Counted from the first letter of the stretch, positions 43,323-53,301 are shown. The stretch: 64,000 nt of DNA from Pseudomonas sp. 14P_8.1_Bac3 (GCF_025466085.1 NZ_JANLOD010000061.1:1-64000), one strand, 5' to 3'. Translations and numbers: made by a program. Notes: generated from the sequence alone by a model not told the origin.

Positions 43323-44741
43323 ATGGCTACTCCCACTAAGAACATATTGTCCGCCGCAGATGAGTCCCGTCTGGTCAAAGCCGACAAGGCCCACTACATG
43401 CACGGCTACCACGTGTTCGACGAGCACGCCGAACAAGGCTCCCTGAACATCGTTGCCGGTGACGGCGCCTACATCTACGACACGCATGGCAACCGCTTTC
43501 TCGACGCCGTGGGTGGCATGTGGTGCACGAACATCGGCCTGGGCCGTGAAGAAATGGCCCTGGCGATTGCCGACCAGGTGCGCCAACTGGCGTACTCGAA
43601 CCCGTTTTCCGACATGTCCAACAACGTCGCCATCCAGCTGTGCGAAAAGCTCGCCAGCCTGGCACCGGGGGACCTCGATCACGTGTTCCTGACCACCGGT
43701 GGCTCCACCGCCGTGGACACCGCGTACCGGCTGATTCAGTACTATCAGAACTGCCGCGGCAAAACCGACAAGAAGCACATCATCGCGCGCTTCAACGCCT
43801 ATCACGGCTCGACCACACTGACCATGTCGATCGGCAACAAGGCCGCCGACCGGGTGCCGGAGTTCGATTACGCCCACGACTTCATTCATCACGTTTCCAA
43901 CCCCAATCCGTACCGCGCTCCCGATGGCATGGATGAGGCGCAGTTCCTCGAGTTCCTGGTGCAGGAGTTCGAAGACAAGATCCTGTCCATCGGCGCGGAC
44001 AAGGTCGCGGGCTTTTTCGCTGAGCCGATCATGGGCTCCGGCGGCGTGATCATTCCGCCCAAGGGTTACCTGAAACGCATGTGGGAAGTCTGCCAGCGCT
44101 ACGACATTCTGTTCGTCGCCGATGAAGTGGTGACGTCGTTCGGCCGCTTGGGCAAGTTCTTCGCCTCCCACGATGTGTTCGACGTGCAGCCGGACATCAT
44201 CACCACGGCCAAAGGCCTGACCTCGGCGTACCTGCCGCTGGGCGCCTGCATCTTTTCTGACCGAATCTGGAAGGTGATCGCCGAGCCGGGCAAGGGCCGC
44301 TGCTTTACCCACGGTTTCACCTACAGCGGCCATCCGGTGTGCTGCACCGCAGCGCTGAAGAATATCGAGATCATCGAGCGGGAAAACCTGCTGGCGCATG
44401 TCGATGAGGTGGGCGCGTACCTGGAGGAACGCCTGGCGACCCTCAGCGAGTTGCCGCTGGTGGGTGACGTGCGCTGCCAGAAACTCATGGCCTGCGTGGA
44501 GTTCGTCGCCGACAAGCGCACCAAGGCGCTGTTTGCCGACGAGATCAACATCGGCGAGCGCATTCATTCCCGTGCGCAGGCTCGTGGATTGCTGGTGCGG
44601 CCGATCATGCACCTGAACGTCATGTCGCCGCCGCTGATCCTGACGCGCGCCCAGGTGGATGAAATTGTCGAGACCTTGCGCGTGTGCATTCTCGAGGTGG
44701 CAGCCGAGCTTCAAGCCAGCGGCCAGTATGGCGGCCAATGA
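43323..44741 (+). CDS. Class III aminotransferase, putrescine:pyruvate (SpuC)-like
   Basis: 472-residue PLP enzyme. Lys297 (TTAKGLTSAYLPLG) binds PLP; ILFVADEVVTSFGRLG supplies the cofactor Asp; FLTTGGSTAVDTAYRLIQYYQ and FNAYHGSTT match the omega-aminotransferase subgroup. SpuC-like enzymes transfer the amino group of putrescine or cadaverine to pyruvate. Thirty bases after the binding-protein gene, so the two probably form one operon. The exact amine is not resolved; beta-alanine or taurine transaminases are related. Confidence 0.87.
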   Translation: MATPTKNILSAADESRLVKADKAHYMHGYHVFDEHAEQGSLNIVAGDGAYIYDTHGNRFLDAVGGMWCTNIGLGREEMALAIADQVRQLAYSNPFSDMSNNVAIQLCEKLASLAPGDLDHVFLTTGGSTAVDTAYRLIQYYQNCRGKTDKKHIIARFNAYHGSTTLTMSIGNKAADRVPEFDYAHDFIHHVSNPNPYRAPDGMDEAQFLEFLVQEFEDKILSIGADKVAGFFAEPIMGSGGVIIPPKGYLKRMWEVCQRYDILFVADEVVTSFGRLGKFFASHDVFDVQPDIITTAKGLTSAYLPLGACIFSDRIWKVIAEPGKGRCFTHGFTYSGHPVCCTAALKNIEIIERENLLAHVDEVGAYLEERLATLSELPLVGDVRCQKLMACVEFVADKRTKALFADEINIGERIHSRAQARGLLVRPIMHLNVMSPPLILTRAQVDEIVETLRVCILEVAAELQASGQYGGQ

Positions 44742-44794
44742 GTTCGCCATTCAGGCTTTTACCAAGGCCGTGTGCACCCGCTAGACTGCGGGGC

Positions 44795-45646
44795 ATGAGC
44801 AAACCAAACGACGATACGCTGATCGCAATGCCTTTCGGGGCATTGCACAAATGGCATGGCGGAATGCGCGAGGCATTCGCTCATATCGAGGAGTCTGACG
44901 CCTTGCAATACCTGGCGTCAGCGTTGGCGCAACTGGTGTCGGTCGAGTCGATGATGATCAGCCTGGAGCGCAAGGATCGTGCCCCCCAGTTGCTGCACCA
45001 GCGTGGTATCGCCCAGGAGTACCAGGTTTCGTTGCTTGAGCGCTATTTTTCCGGCGGCTATTTGCTCGACCCGTTTTGCCTGGCGGTGGAGCAAGGGTTG
45101 GCGCAAGGCTTTTACCACCTGGAGGAAATTGCGCCGGACAGCTTTTTCGACAGTGACTATTACAAGACCTATTACCTCAACGCAGGCTGCTCGGAAGACA
45201 GCTACTACATCGTCGATATCGGCAACGACACGAAGATTTCCGTCAGCCTGTTTCAAGGGTATGGCGGTGAATGCCTGAGCGTCGAACAACTTCATCTGTT
45301 GCGCGCCGTCGAACCGTTGGTGCGCGAGTTCATCAGTGAATTCAGTCAGCGGGGAATGCTGCGCGACAGCCTGATCCAGAGCGATAACGACCAGGGTCTG
45401 CGCGACGATCTGAAGAATCGGGTGCAGTTGGCGTTCGAGAACTTCGGCAAAGACTTGCTGACCGAACGCGAGCGCGAAGTGGCGCACATGGTGCTGCGAG
45501 GTCACTCGGTAAAATCCACCGCCAGCCAGTTGAGCATCTCGCCAGAAACCGTGCGCATGCACCGCAAGAATCTGTATCTGAAGCTGAACGTCGGGTCGCA
45601 GTCGGAGCTGTTTGCGTTGTTTATCGAGTGGTTGCGCAAGCATTGA
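44795..45646 (+). CDS. LuxR-family regulator
   Basis: 283 residues from the ATG at 44795. An N-terminal sensory region (about 1-210) without a receiver motif, then a LuxR HTH: LLTEREREVAHMVLRGHSVKSTASQLSISPETVRMHRKNLYLKLNV. It lies 53 bases after the aminotransferase on the same strand and is the natural candidate to regulate the amine uptake and transaminase genes. Ligand unknown; it does not show the Trp/Tyr pattern of homoserine-lactone receptors clearly. Confidence 0.84.
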   Translation: MSKPNDDTLIAMPFGALHKWHGGMREAFAHIEESDALQYLASALAQLVSVESMMISLERKDRAPQLLHQRGIAQEYQVSLLERYFSGGYLLDPFCLAVEQGLAQGFYHLEEIAPDSFFDSDYYKTYYLNAGCSEDSYYIVDIGNDTKISVSLFQGYGGECLSVEQLHLLRAVEPLVREFISEFSQRGMLRDSLIQSDNDQGLRDDLKNRVQLAFENFGKDLLTEREREVAHMVLRGHSVKSTASQLSISPETVRMHRKNLYLKLNVGSQSELFALFIEWLRKH

Positions 45647-45688
45647 GTCGGGTGATGGTCCGTAGACGTGGGGCTGACAGAGATCACA

Positions 45689-45797
<109 letters not shown>

Positions 45798-45880
45798 GGA
45801 ATTGTGTAAGCCGGTAAATTTTCTGGCATCCTGCGCCTCCATTTTCTGACCCCGGCCGGCCCTTCGGCCCGCAAACCACC

Positions 45881-47353
45881 ATGACCGCCTCTGAAAAAGC
45901 CCCTGCCCCACGCCACAGCGACCTGATCTACGGACTCGACGACCGCCCACACCTGACCGCCACCGTGTTCGCCGCCCTGCAACACGTACTCGCCAGTTTC
46001 GTCGGCATCATCACCCCGACCCTGATCATGGGCAGCGCCCTCGGCCTGCAAAGCGAAATCCCCTACCTGATCAGCATGGCGCTGTTCGTCTCGGGCCTCG
46101 GCACGTTCGTGCAGGCACGACGCTTCGGCCCCGTGGGCTCCGGCCTGTTGTGCCTGCAAGGCACCAGTTTCTCGTTCATCAGCGTGATCCTCAGCGCCGG
46201 CTTCATGGTCAAGGCCCGGGGTGGCGGCACCGATGAAATCCTCTCGACGATCTTCGGCGTGTGCTTTTTTGCCGCGTTCATTGAAGTGGTGTTGAGCCAG
46301 TTCATCGGCAAGCTGCGAATGCTGATCACGCCGGTGGTGACCGGGACGATCATTACCCTGATGGGGTTGTCGTTGATCAAGGTCGCCATGACCGACATCG
46401 CGGGCGGCTTCGGCGCGACCGACCTCGGTGCGGCCAGTCATTTGGGATTGGCGGCCCTGGTGCTGGGCACCATCGTCGTATTGAACCGGGTCGACGTGCC
46501 GTTCCTGCGCCTTGGCGCAATCGTGATTGGCTTGACCCTCGGTTATGTCGTCGCCTGGCTGATGGGCCAGGTGGATTTCGCGCGCATGCCCGCCGTGCCG
46601 CTGATGAGCGTGCCGGTGCCGTTCAAGTACGGGTTCAACTTCGACTGGGTGGCGTTTGTGCCGGTGGCGGTGATTTTCCTGGTGTCGCCACTGGAAGCGG
46701 CCGGCGACCTGACGGCCAACTCGATGATTTCCCGGCAGCCGGTCAAAGGCCCGGTCTACATCCGGCGGATCAAGTCGGGTCTGCTGGCCGACGGCCTCAA
46801 TTCAGCCATGGCAGCGGTGTTCAACAGCATGCCAATGGTCACCTTCGCGCAGAACAACGGCGTGATTCAACTGACCGGCGTGGCCAGTCGCTACGTGGCG
46901 TTTTTCATTGCCGGCCTGCTAGTGGTGCTGGGGCTGTTCCCGATGATCGGCGCGGTGCTGCAATTGATGCCGAAACCGGTGCTTGGCGGCGCGGAACTGG
47001 TGATGTTCGGCACCGTTGCGGTGGCCGGGATCAAGATTCTCGCCGAAGCCGGCCTGCATCGGCGCAACATGCTGATCGTGGCGATTTCCATCGGCATGGG
47101 CCTCGGTGTGGCGGCCGTGCCGGAGGTACTGCGCGAGTTGCCAAAAGCGCTGCACAACATCTTCGAATCGCCGATTACCGTCGGCGCGTTGTGCGCTATC
47201 GTGCTGAATATCTTCCTGCCCGAAGAATTCATCGAGCTGGAGGAAGACGATTTCGATCCGGAAGCCTCGATCCTGCAGGTGATGGAAAACCCGGACGTCC
47301 CGGCCAAAGCTGAACCCGCCGCGCCGGCCGTTGTCGCACAGTTGAACCGCTAG
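45881..47353 (+). CDS. NCS2 purine permease (xanthine/urate type)
   Basis: 490-residue inner-membrane symporter with about 12-14 helices. Family hallmarks are LQHVLASFVGIITPTLIMG, LCLQGTSFSFISV, the NAT motif region SPLEAAGDLTANSMIS, and FNSMPMVTFAQNNGVIQLTGVASRYV, closest to XanP/UacT-type xanthine or urate transporters. No strong Shine-Dalgarno sequence precedes the ATG at 45881. Transcribed alone and closed by a terminator at 47362. Confidence 0.88.
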   Translation: MTASEKAPAPRHSDLIYGLDDRPHLTATVFAALQHVLASFVGIITPTLIMGSALGLQSEIPYLISMALFVSGLGTFVQARRFGPVGSGLLCLQGTSFSFISVILSAGFMVKARGGGTDEILSTIFGVCFFAAFIEVVLSQFIGKLRMLITPVVTGTIITLMGLSLIKVAMTDIAGGFGATDLGAASHLGLAALVLGTIVVLNRVDVPFLRLGAIVIGLTLGYVVAWLMGQVDFARMPAVPLMSVPVPFKYGFNFDWVAFVPVAVIFLVSPLEAAGDLTANSMISRQPVKGPVYIRRIKSGLLADGLNSAMAAVFNSMPMVTFAQNNGVIQLTGVASRYVAFFIAGLLVVLGLFPMIGAVLQLMPKPVLGGAELVMFGTVAVAGIKILAEAGLHRRNMLIVAISIGMGLGVAAVPEVLRELPKALHNIFESPITVGALCAIVLNIFLPEEFIELEEDDFDPEASILQVMENPDVPAKAEPAAPAVVAQLNR

Positions 47354-47361
47354 ACAGGCTC

Positions 47362-47396
47362 AAGGCCGAGCCCCAGGTGGTTCGGCCTTTTCTTCA
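47362..47396 (+). terminator. Rho-independent terminator after the purine permease
   Basis: Stem AAGGCCGA/TCGGCCTT with a 12-base loop and tail TTCTTC, 9 bases after the stop. Confidence 0.75.
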
Positions 47397-47403
47397 AGAG
47401 AGC

Positions 47404-47883
47404 ATGTCCATGCGCAGTGTCCACGCCGTTGTCCTTTCCTTCCTTTTATTGTCCCTGAGCGCCTGCGCCCTGCTGCCCAATCGCGACCCGCTGAACATCA
47501 ACGTGGTCGGCTTTGAACCGCTGCAAAGCCAGGACATGGAAGTACGTTTCGCGGTGAAAATCCGCGTACAGAATCCCAATGAAACACCCATCGACTACAA
47601 CGGCGTGGCCCTGGACCTCGAAGTCAACGGCCAGCCACTGGCGTCCGGCGTCAGTGACCAGTCGGGCTCGATTGCGCGCTTCTCCGAAACGGTGCTGACG
47701 GTGCCTGTGAGCGTTTCGGCGTTCTCGGTCCTGCGCCAGACCCTCGGCCTGAGTCAGACGCAAACCCTGAACAACCTGCCTTATGTCCTGCGCGGCAAAC
47801 TGGCGGGAGGCTTGTTCGGCACGATGCGTTTCACCGACAGTGGCAAGCTCAGCCTGCCGGGAGCGACGACCGGCACCTGGTAA
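47404..47883 (+). CDS. LEA14-like (WHy domain) lipoprotein
   Basis: 159 residues. Lipoprotein signal with lipobox LSAC (Cys at about 19), then a water-stress/hypersensitive-response (LEA2) domain: VRFAVKIRVQNPNETPIDYNGVALDLEVNGQPLASGV and the closing YVLRGKLAGGLFGTMRF. AAGAGAG precedes the ATG at 47404; a second in-frame ATG lies at 47410. Likely an outer-membrane-anchored periplasmic protein. The GNAT gene follows by 26 bases. Confidence 0.88.
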   Translation: MSMRSVHAVVLSFLLLSLSACALLPNRDPLNINVVGFEPLQSQDMEVRFAVKIRVQNPNETPIDYNGVALDLEVNGQPLASGVSDQSGSIARFSETVLTVPVSVSAFSVLRQTLGLSQTQTLNNLPYVLRGKLAGGLFGTMRFTDSGKLSLPGATTGTW

Positions 47884-47909
47884 ACCCACGACAAGGAGCC
47901 GTACCCCCG

Positions 47910-48455
47910 ATGGAAGCCGCCCCCGAGCTGTACACCGAACGCCTGATCCTGCGTCCCCTGGCATTGGCCGATGCCGAAGCCATCCAGCAACAATTCCCCC
48001 ACTGGGAAGTGGTGCAGTACCTGAATGCCCTGGTGCCCTGGCCATATCCTGCCGATGGCGCGCTGACCTACCTGCGCGACAACGCCTTGCCGGCGATGGC
48101 GCGTGGCGAGGAATGGCATTGGTCGATTCGCCTGAAGTCCGCGCCGGAGCAATTGATCGGCAACGTCAGCCTGATGGATGAGCAGGACAACAACCGTGGC
48201 TTCTGGCTGGGGCCGCAATGGCGAGGCCTGGGTCTGATGACGGAGGCCAGTGCCGCCGTGACCGAATACTGGTTTGAAACGCTGGGCCGGACACTGTTGC
48301 GAGTACCGAAGGCGGCAGCCAATACCGGCTCGCGCAAAATCTCCGAGCGGACCGGCATGCGCTTGATCCGTACCGATCAGGGTGATTTTGTCGGCGGCCG
48401 GATGGCCAGGGAACTCTGGGAAATCACTCGCGAAGAGTGGTTACTGGAACGCTGA
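47910..48455 (+). CDS. GNAT-family N-acetyltransferase (RimJ-like)
   Basis: 181 residues with the RimJ/RimL-type layout: TERLILRPLALADAEAIQ at the start, the acetyl-CoA loop GFWLGPQWRGLGLMTEASAAV, and LLRVPKAAANTGSRKISERTGMRLI near the C-terminus. AAGGAGCC lies 11 bases before the ATG. Probably co-transcribed with the lipoprotein gene. Acceptor substrate unknown. Confidence 0.87.
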   Translation: MEAAPELYTERLILRPLALADAEAIQQQFPHWEVVQYLNALVPWPYPADGALTYLRDNALPAMARGEEWHWSIRLKSAPEQLIGNVSLMDEQDNNRGFWLGPQWRGLGLMTEASAAVTEYWFETLGRTLLRVPKAAANTGSRKISERTGMRLIRTDQGDFVGGRMARELWEITREEWLLER

Positions 48456-48465
48456 AGATCCAAAG

Positions 48466-48500
48466 GTGGGAGCGGGCTTGCTCGCGAAGGCGGTGTGTCA
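48466..48500. repeat. REP half-element
   Basis: GTGGGAGCGGGCTTGCTCGCGAAGGCGGTGTGTCAG. The continuation CGACATTA resembles the REPIN spacers at 21.3 and 24.1 kb, but the second arm has decayed. Confidence 0.8.
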
Positions 48501-48670
48501 GTCGACATTAACGTTGTTTGGCCTCACGAGAGTGTTCCTGGTCTGTGCGTACCACCGCAATGACATCCATGCCGCGGGCCAGACAGCACGATCGATCGCC
48601 GGATTCCTTGCGACATCCTGTTCCTTTGCTATAGCTAACAGTCCAGATTGTTAACTCGTGAGGCAACGGA

Positions 48671-50080
48671 ATGTCAGTCGCTAAGAAAATGACCGTAGGG
48701 CAGCTCACCATGTTGACGGCCGTCAACATGCTGGGCTCAGGCATTGTGCTGCTTCCCACGAAACTGGCGGAAGTCGGTGCAATTTCAATCCTTTCCTGGC
48801 TGGTGACCGCCACCGGCTCGCTGGCGCTGGCTTACGCCTTCGCACGCTGCGGGATGCTCAGCCGCAAGACCGGTGGCATGGGTGGCTACGCCGAATACAC
48901 CTTCGGCAAGGCCGGTAACTACATCACCAACTACACCTATGGCCTGTCGCTGTTGATCGCCAACGTGGCGATCAGTATCACGGCGGTCGGCTATATCCAG
49001 GTGTTGTTCAATATAAAGCTGGATTCACTGCAAGTGGGCCTGGCAACCATCGCGCTGTTGTGGATCACCACGTTCGCCAACTTCGGCGGCGCCCGCATCA
49101 CCGGACGCATTGGCGCTGTCACGGTATGGGGGGTGATTGCGCCCGTCGTGCTGGTGTCGACCATCGGCTGGTTCTGGTTCGACAGCAGCGTCTACGCGGC
49201 TGGTTGGAACCCCCACGACAAGCCCTGGTACGAAGCCGCCGGCGCTTCGGTGGCCATTACGCTCTGGGCGTTCCTGGGTCTGGAGTCGGCGTGCGCCAAC
49301 ACTGACGCGGTTGAAAACCCCGAGAAGAACGTGCCGATTGCGGTGCTCGGCGGCACCCTGGGCGCTGCAGTGATCTACATCGTTTCCACCAACGTGATCT
49401 TCGGCATCGTCGGCAACGAAGAGCTGGTCGCCTCCACCGCACCGTTCGGCCTGGTATTCGCCAAAATGTTCACGCCGCTGGTGGGTGACATCGTCATGGC
49501 GGCCATGGTCCTGGCGTGCGTAGGCTCGCTGCTGGGCTGGCAGTTCACCATCGCCCAGGTCTACAAGAGTTCGGCCGACACCGGTTACTTCCTGCCGATC
49601 TTCGCCAAGGGCAACAAGGCCGGTACGCCGATCATCGGCATGCTGGTGCTGCTGGCTGCGCAAACGGCATTGGCGCTGCTCACCATCAGCCCTAACCTGA
49701 GCAAGCAGTTCGACACGCTGGTGAACCTGGCGGTGGTCACCAACCTGGTGCCGTACATCCTGTCCATGGCAGCGCTGATCACCATGCAGAAGGTCTCCAA
49801 CGTGCCGGAAGGCAAGGCCTTGGCGACCAATATCATCGCGCTGATCGCCGCAGCCTACAGCTACCTGGCGCTGTACAGCTCCGGAGAGCAGGCGCTGATG
49901 CTCGGTGGTGTGGCGACCATCTTCGGCTACACCCTGTTCGGCTTCGTCAACAACCGCCTGATTCGTCTCGAGGCACTCAACAACAGCGTACCGACCCAGA
50001 CGGTCAGCGCGCAGCACCTCACTGGCGAACCGGTGCCAGTGAACAATCTTGAATTCCAGGCACAGGAGATTAGGGTATGA
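48671..50080 (+). CDS. ldcB: Basic amino acid/diamine antiporter (lysine/cadaverine-type)
   Basis: 469-residue APC-family transporter with about 12 helices. Motifs are MLTAVNMLGSGIVLLPTKLAEVG in helix 1 and ITLWAFLGLESACANTDAVENPEKNVPIA around helix 6, as in PotE, CadB and AdiC. The stop overlaps the ATG of the decarboxylase gene (ATGA), so substrate and product of the decarboxylase are likely exchanged here. In P. aeruginosa the same order occurs as the ldcAB lysine-decarboxylase operon. Ornithine/putrescine exchange (PotE) is the alternative. Confidence 0.85.
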   Translation: MSVAKKMTVGQLTMLTAVNMLGSGIVLLPTKLAEVGAISILSWLVTATGSLALAYAFARCGMLSRKTGGMGGYAEYTFGKAGNYITNYTYGLSLLIANVAISITAVGYIQVLFNIKLDSLQVGLATIALLWITTFANFGGARITGRIGAVTVWGVIAPVVLVSTIGWFWFDSSVYAAGWNPHDKPWYEAAGASVAITLWAFLGLESACANTDAVENPEKNVPIAVLGGTLGAAVIYIVSTNVIFGIVGNEELVASTAPFGLVFAKMFTPLVGDIVMAAMVLACVGSLLGWQFTIAQVYKSSADTGYFLPIFAKGNKAGTPIIGMLVLLAAQTALALLTISPNLSKQFDTLVNLAVVTNLVPYILSMAALITMQKVSNVPEGKALATNIIALIAAAYSYLALYSSGEQALMLGGVATIFGYTLFGFVNNRLIRLEALNNSVPTQTVSAQHLTGEPVPVNNLEFQAQEIRV

Positions 50081-52362
50081 CGGACTATAAACACTCACTC
50101 GGTATGCTGACGCTGCTGGTCAGCAGCCCACCGGACAAACGCACCGTTTTCGGCCGCGCCCTGACGCAACTGATCCACGAAGTGGAGGCCCGCGCCATTC
50201 ACGTCCTGGCGTCCGAGTCCCTGAGCGACGCGACGTCGATCCTGCGTTCGGACCCCGCCGTCCAGTGTGTGCTGCTCAGTTGGGAAATGGATGAAAGCGA
50301 AGACCACAGCGAATGCATCAAGCTGCTGACCAAGCTGCGCGAGCGCAATACCCGCGTGCCGGTGTTCCTGATCAGCGATCGCAGCACCGCCTCGAACATC
50401 CCGCTGGTGGTCATGCAACACGCCGATGACTTCATCTGGCTGCCGGAAGACACCAGCCGTTTCCTCAGTGGGCGGATCCTCGCCGCCATCGAGCGCTACC
50501 GTCAGGCCGCGCTGCCGCCGATGTTCGGCTCTCTGGTGAAATTCTCGCGCAACTATGAATATTCCTGGCACACCCCGGGCCATGCCGGCGGCACGGCGTT
50601 TCTGAAAAGTACCGCCGGGCGCGCGTTCTACGAGTTTTTCGGCGAAAACCTGCTGCGCTCCGACCTGTCGATTTCGGTGGGTGAACTGGGCTCGCTGCTC
50701 GACCACAGCGGCCCCATCGGCCAGGGCGAACGCTATGCGGCGAAGGTGTTTGGCGCCCATCGCAGCTACTTCGTGACCAACGGCTCGTCGATGTCCAACC
50801 GGGTCATCCTGATGGCCAGCGTCACCCGTGACCAGATCGCCCTGTGCGACCGCAACTGTCACAAGTCCGCCGAGCACGCGATGACCTTGTCCGGCGCGAT
50901 CCCGACCTACCTGGTGCCGACGCGCAACCGCTTCGGCATCATCGGCCCGATCCTGCCGCAAACCCTCAGTGCCGAGAGCGTGAAAGCCGCCATCGCCGAT
51001 AACCCGTTGGTGCGGGACGGGATTGACCCGACGCCGGTGCACGCGATCATCACCAACTCCACCTACGACGGCTTGACCTACAACGTCACCCGGGTCGAAG
51101 AGCTGCTGGGCCAGAGCGTCGACCGCCTGCACTTTGACGAAGCCTGGTATGGCTACGCGCGATTCAACCCGCTGTATCGCGGGCGCCACGCCATGCATGG
51201 CAGCCCGGACGATCACGACGCGTCCAAACCCACGGTGTTCGCCACCCAGTCCACGCACAAGTTGCTCGCGGCGCTGTCCCAGGCCTCGATGATTCATGTG
51301 CGCGACGGCCGCAACCCCATCGAGCACGGGCGCTTCAACGAGTCGTTCATGATGCACGCCTCGACCTCGCCGAACTACGCGATCATGGCGTCCTGCGACG
51401 TCAGCTCGGCGATGATGGAGGCGCCCAGCGGGCAGATCCTCACCACCGAATCCATCGAGGAAGCCATCTCGTTCCGCCAGGTCATTTCGCGCATGCACAA
51501 CGAAATGGCGAGCCACAACGACTGGTTCTTCACCTGCTGGCAGCCGCCCACCGTTCAGGTTGGCCATACCACGGTGCCGTTCCACGAAGTTGACCCTGCG
51601 CTGCTCAAATCCGAGCCGAACTGCTGGGTCCTGCACCCCAACGAGGTATGGCACGGCTTTGGTGATATCGAAGACGGCTATTGCATGCTCGACCCGATCA
51701 AGGTCTCGGTGCTCAGCCCCGGCATGGGCGACGACGGCAACTTGCTCGAATCGGGGATTCCGGCCTGCGTGCTCACCGCCTACCTCGGGCGCCAGGGCAT
51801 CGTGGTCGAGAAAACCACCGACTTCACCATCCTGTTCCTGTTCTCCATCGGCATTACCAAGGGCAAATGGGGCACCCTGGTCAACGCCCTGCTCGACTTC
51901 AAGCGCGACTATGACGACAACCTTGAACTGGAGCTGTGCCTGCCGGACCTGCTGGCCGCCAACCAGACCCGTTACGCCGGCATGGGGCTCAAGGACCTGG
52001 CCGACGAAATCTTCGCCGCCATGAAGAAACACAAGACCACCTACAACATGTCCCAGGCCTTCGGCACCCTGCCCAAAGCCGAGTTCAGCCCGGTGGAGGC
52101 CTACGAAAAACTGGTGCGCAACGACATCGAGCGGGTGACCCTGGAGGAAGCGGCCGGTCGCGTCGCGGCCACTGGCATCGTGCCCTACCCGCCGGGAATC
52201 CCGCTGCTGATGCCGGGGGAAAATGCCGGTGCGGCGGACGGGCCTTTGCTGGCCTACCTCAAAGCACTGGAAGCGTTCGACAAGTCTTTCCCCGGTTTCA
52301 CCCATGATACCCATGGGATCGAGGCCGAGGCCGGGGTGTATCGGATGCTGGTGATCAAATAA
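50077..52362 (+). CDS. ldcA: Orn/Lys/Arg decarboxylase, probably lysine decarboxylase LdcA
   Basis: 761-residue fold-type I PLP decarboxylase (P. aeruginosa LdcA about 751). N-terminal flavodoxin-like wing (1-140), then WHTPGHAGGTAF, the PLP core with Lys395 in QSTHKLLAALSQASMIH and HFDEAWYGYARF, and the C-terminal domain. Makes cadaverine (or putrescine) from the amino acid and consumes a proton, serving acid tolerance and lysine catabolism. Translationally coupled to the antiporter; a strong terminator follows. Confidence 0.9.
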   Translation: MTDYKHSLGMLTLLVSSPPDKRTVFGRALTQLIHEVEARAIHVLASESLSDATSILRSDPAVQCVLLSWEMDESEDHSECIKLLTKLRERNTRVPVFLISDRSTASNIPLVVMQHADDFIWLPEDTSRFLSGRILAAIERYRQAALPPMFGSLVKFSRNYEYSWHTPGHAGGTAFLKSTAGRAFYEFFGENLLRSDLSISVGELGSLLDHSGPIGQGERYAAKVFGAHRSYFVTNGSSMSNRVILMASVTRDQIALCDRNCHKSAEHAMTLSGAIPTYLVPTRNRFGIIGPILPQTLSAESVKAAIADNPLVRDGIDPTPVHAIITNSTYDGLTYNVTRVEELLGQSVDRLHFDEAWYGYARFNPLYRGRHAMHGSPDDHDASKPTVFATQSTHKLLAALSQASMIHVRDGRNPIEHGRFNESFMMHASTSPNYAIMASCDVSSAMMEAPSGQILTTESIEEAISFRQVISRMHNEMASHNDWFFTCWQPPTVQVGHTTVPFHEVDPALLKSEPNCWVLHPNEVWHGFGDIEDGYCMLDPIKVSVLSPGMGDDGNLLESGIPACVLTAYLGRQGIVVEKTTDFTILFLFSIGITKGKWGTLVNALLDFKRDYDDNLELELCLPDLLAANQTRYAGMGLKDLADEIFAAMKKHKTTYNMSQAFGTLPKAEFSPVEAYEKLVRNDIERVTLEEAAGRVAATGIVPYPPGIPLLMPGENAGAADGPLLAYLKALEAFDKSFPGFTHDTHGIEAEAGVYRMLVIK

Positions 52363-52370
52363 GGCAAACG

Positions 52371-52400
52371 CACCGCCGCGCAGGAGCGGCGGTGTTTCTC
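52371..52400 (+). terminator. Rho-independent terminator after the decarboxylase operon
   Basis: Stem CACCGCCGC/GCGGCGGTG with a 6-base loop, tail TTTCTCC, 8 bases after the stop. Confidence 0.75.
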
Positions 52401-52413
52401 CTGATGTCGCGCC

Positions 52414-52665
52414 TTACTTCGCAGCCATCAATCGATTGACTTCACTGCGCACCATGTTGGCGAATTCCGGTGGCGACATGCCGTCGAGTTCGGCACGGAC
52501 CCACTCGGCCCATTTGCCTTTGCGCTTGGCGCGCTCGCCGAACAGCCGTGCCGCTTCGCCTTTGGCTTTGCCGAGGTTGTTCTGCCACAGTTCGAACAGA
52601 CGAGATTTCTCGTCTTCCAGCGCCGCGCGCTCTGCAAGGGGTTTGTCGGCCAGATTGAAGCTCAT
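52414..52665 (-). CDS. Small conserved-looking protein of unknown function
   Basis: 83 residues, highly charged and helical (LAERAALEDEKSRLFELWQNNLGKAKGEAARLFGERAKRKGKWAEWV), no membrane segment or recognised domain. Convergent with the decarboxylase operon. Codon use and an ATG start fit a real gene. I cannot assign a function. Confidence 0.72.
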   Translation of the reverse strand: MSFNLADKPLAERAALEDEKSRLFELWQNNLGKAKGEAARLFGERAKRKGKWAEWVRAELDGMSPPEFANMVRSEVNRLMAAK

Positions 52666-52830
52666 GGGGAATTACCTGCTGCGTAAATTGGCAACATCTT
52701 ACACTGTAGGAAGAAATCTCCTGCGCTGGATTTTTCTGCAAGATCGAGCCCGCACGCAAAATCGCTGCAACTTTTTCCGTCGTGGCGGACTCCATTGTTC
52801 ACTGCCTATTCATCAGTAAGGAGTTACCCA

Positions 52831-53148
52831 ATGGCCCGGAAAACCCGCGTACAAGCCGCCGAAGATCAAATCAAGGATCAGGCATTCAGCGAACTTCAAG
52901 CGTTGATCGAAGAGTCGGAAACACTGCTGAAGAGCAGTGCTTCACTGGTCGGTGAGGAAGCCGACACGCTACGCGGGCAAATCGCCCAGAAACTCCAGCA
53001 GGCGCGGGATTCGGTGACCAGCGTTCGCGACCGGACCCTGCCAGCGGTAGAGGCCACCGAGACCTATATTGGCGGTCATCCATGGCAGACCGTGGCTATT
53101 TCGGCCGGGTTTGGTCTGGTGGTCGGGTTGTTGCTGGGTCGTAAGTAA
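52831..53148 (+). CDS. ElaB/YqjD-family (DUF883) membrane-anchored protein
   Basis: 105 residues from the ATG at 52831, preceded by AAGGAG. A long amphipathic helix (10-75) is followed by GGHPWQTVAISAGFGLVVGLLLGRK, the typical C-terminal DUF883 membrane anchor with GxxxG. Relatives in E. coli bind ribosomes at the inner membrane in stationary phase. Monocistronic. Confidence 0.9.
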   Translation: MARKTRVQAAEDQIKDQAFSELQALIEESETLLKSSASLVGEEADTLRGQIAQKLQQARDSVTSVRDRTLPAVEATETYIGGHPWQTVAISAGFGLVVGLLLGRK

Positions 53149-53174
53149 CCCCAGATCCTTCCTGCCTCCTGTCT

Positions 53175-53292
53175 CCTGTAGGAGCGAGCATGCTCCGGGC
53201 GGCGTTCCGACGATGTAAGCCCAGTCAACGCTGGCATCCAGACAGATTGCGTCATCGTTGAGGACCATCGCGAGCGAGCTCGCTCCTACAGG
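53175..53292. repeat. REPIN of the CTGTAGGAGCGAGC family
   Basis: CTGTAGGAGCGAGCATGCTCCGGG and CCATCGCGAGCGAGCTCGCTCCTACAGG inverted, with a long spacer that includes GCGTCATCGTTGA, also present in the REPIN at 63.1 kb. Confidence 0.85.
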
Positions 53293-53301
53293 TTTATGCG
53301 C

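Noticed and set aside
50095..52314. 739-codon minus-strand frame opposite the lysine decarboxylase
   Set aside because: Shadow of a well-supported PLP decarboxylase; no recognisable domain.
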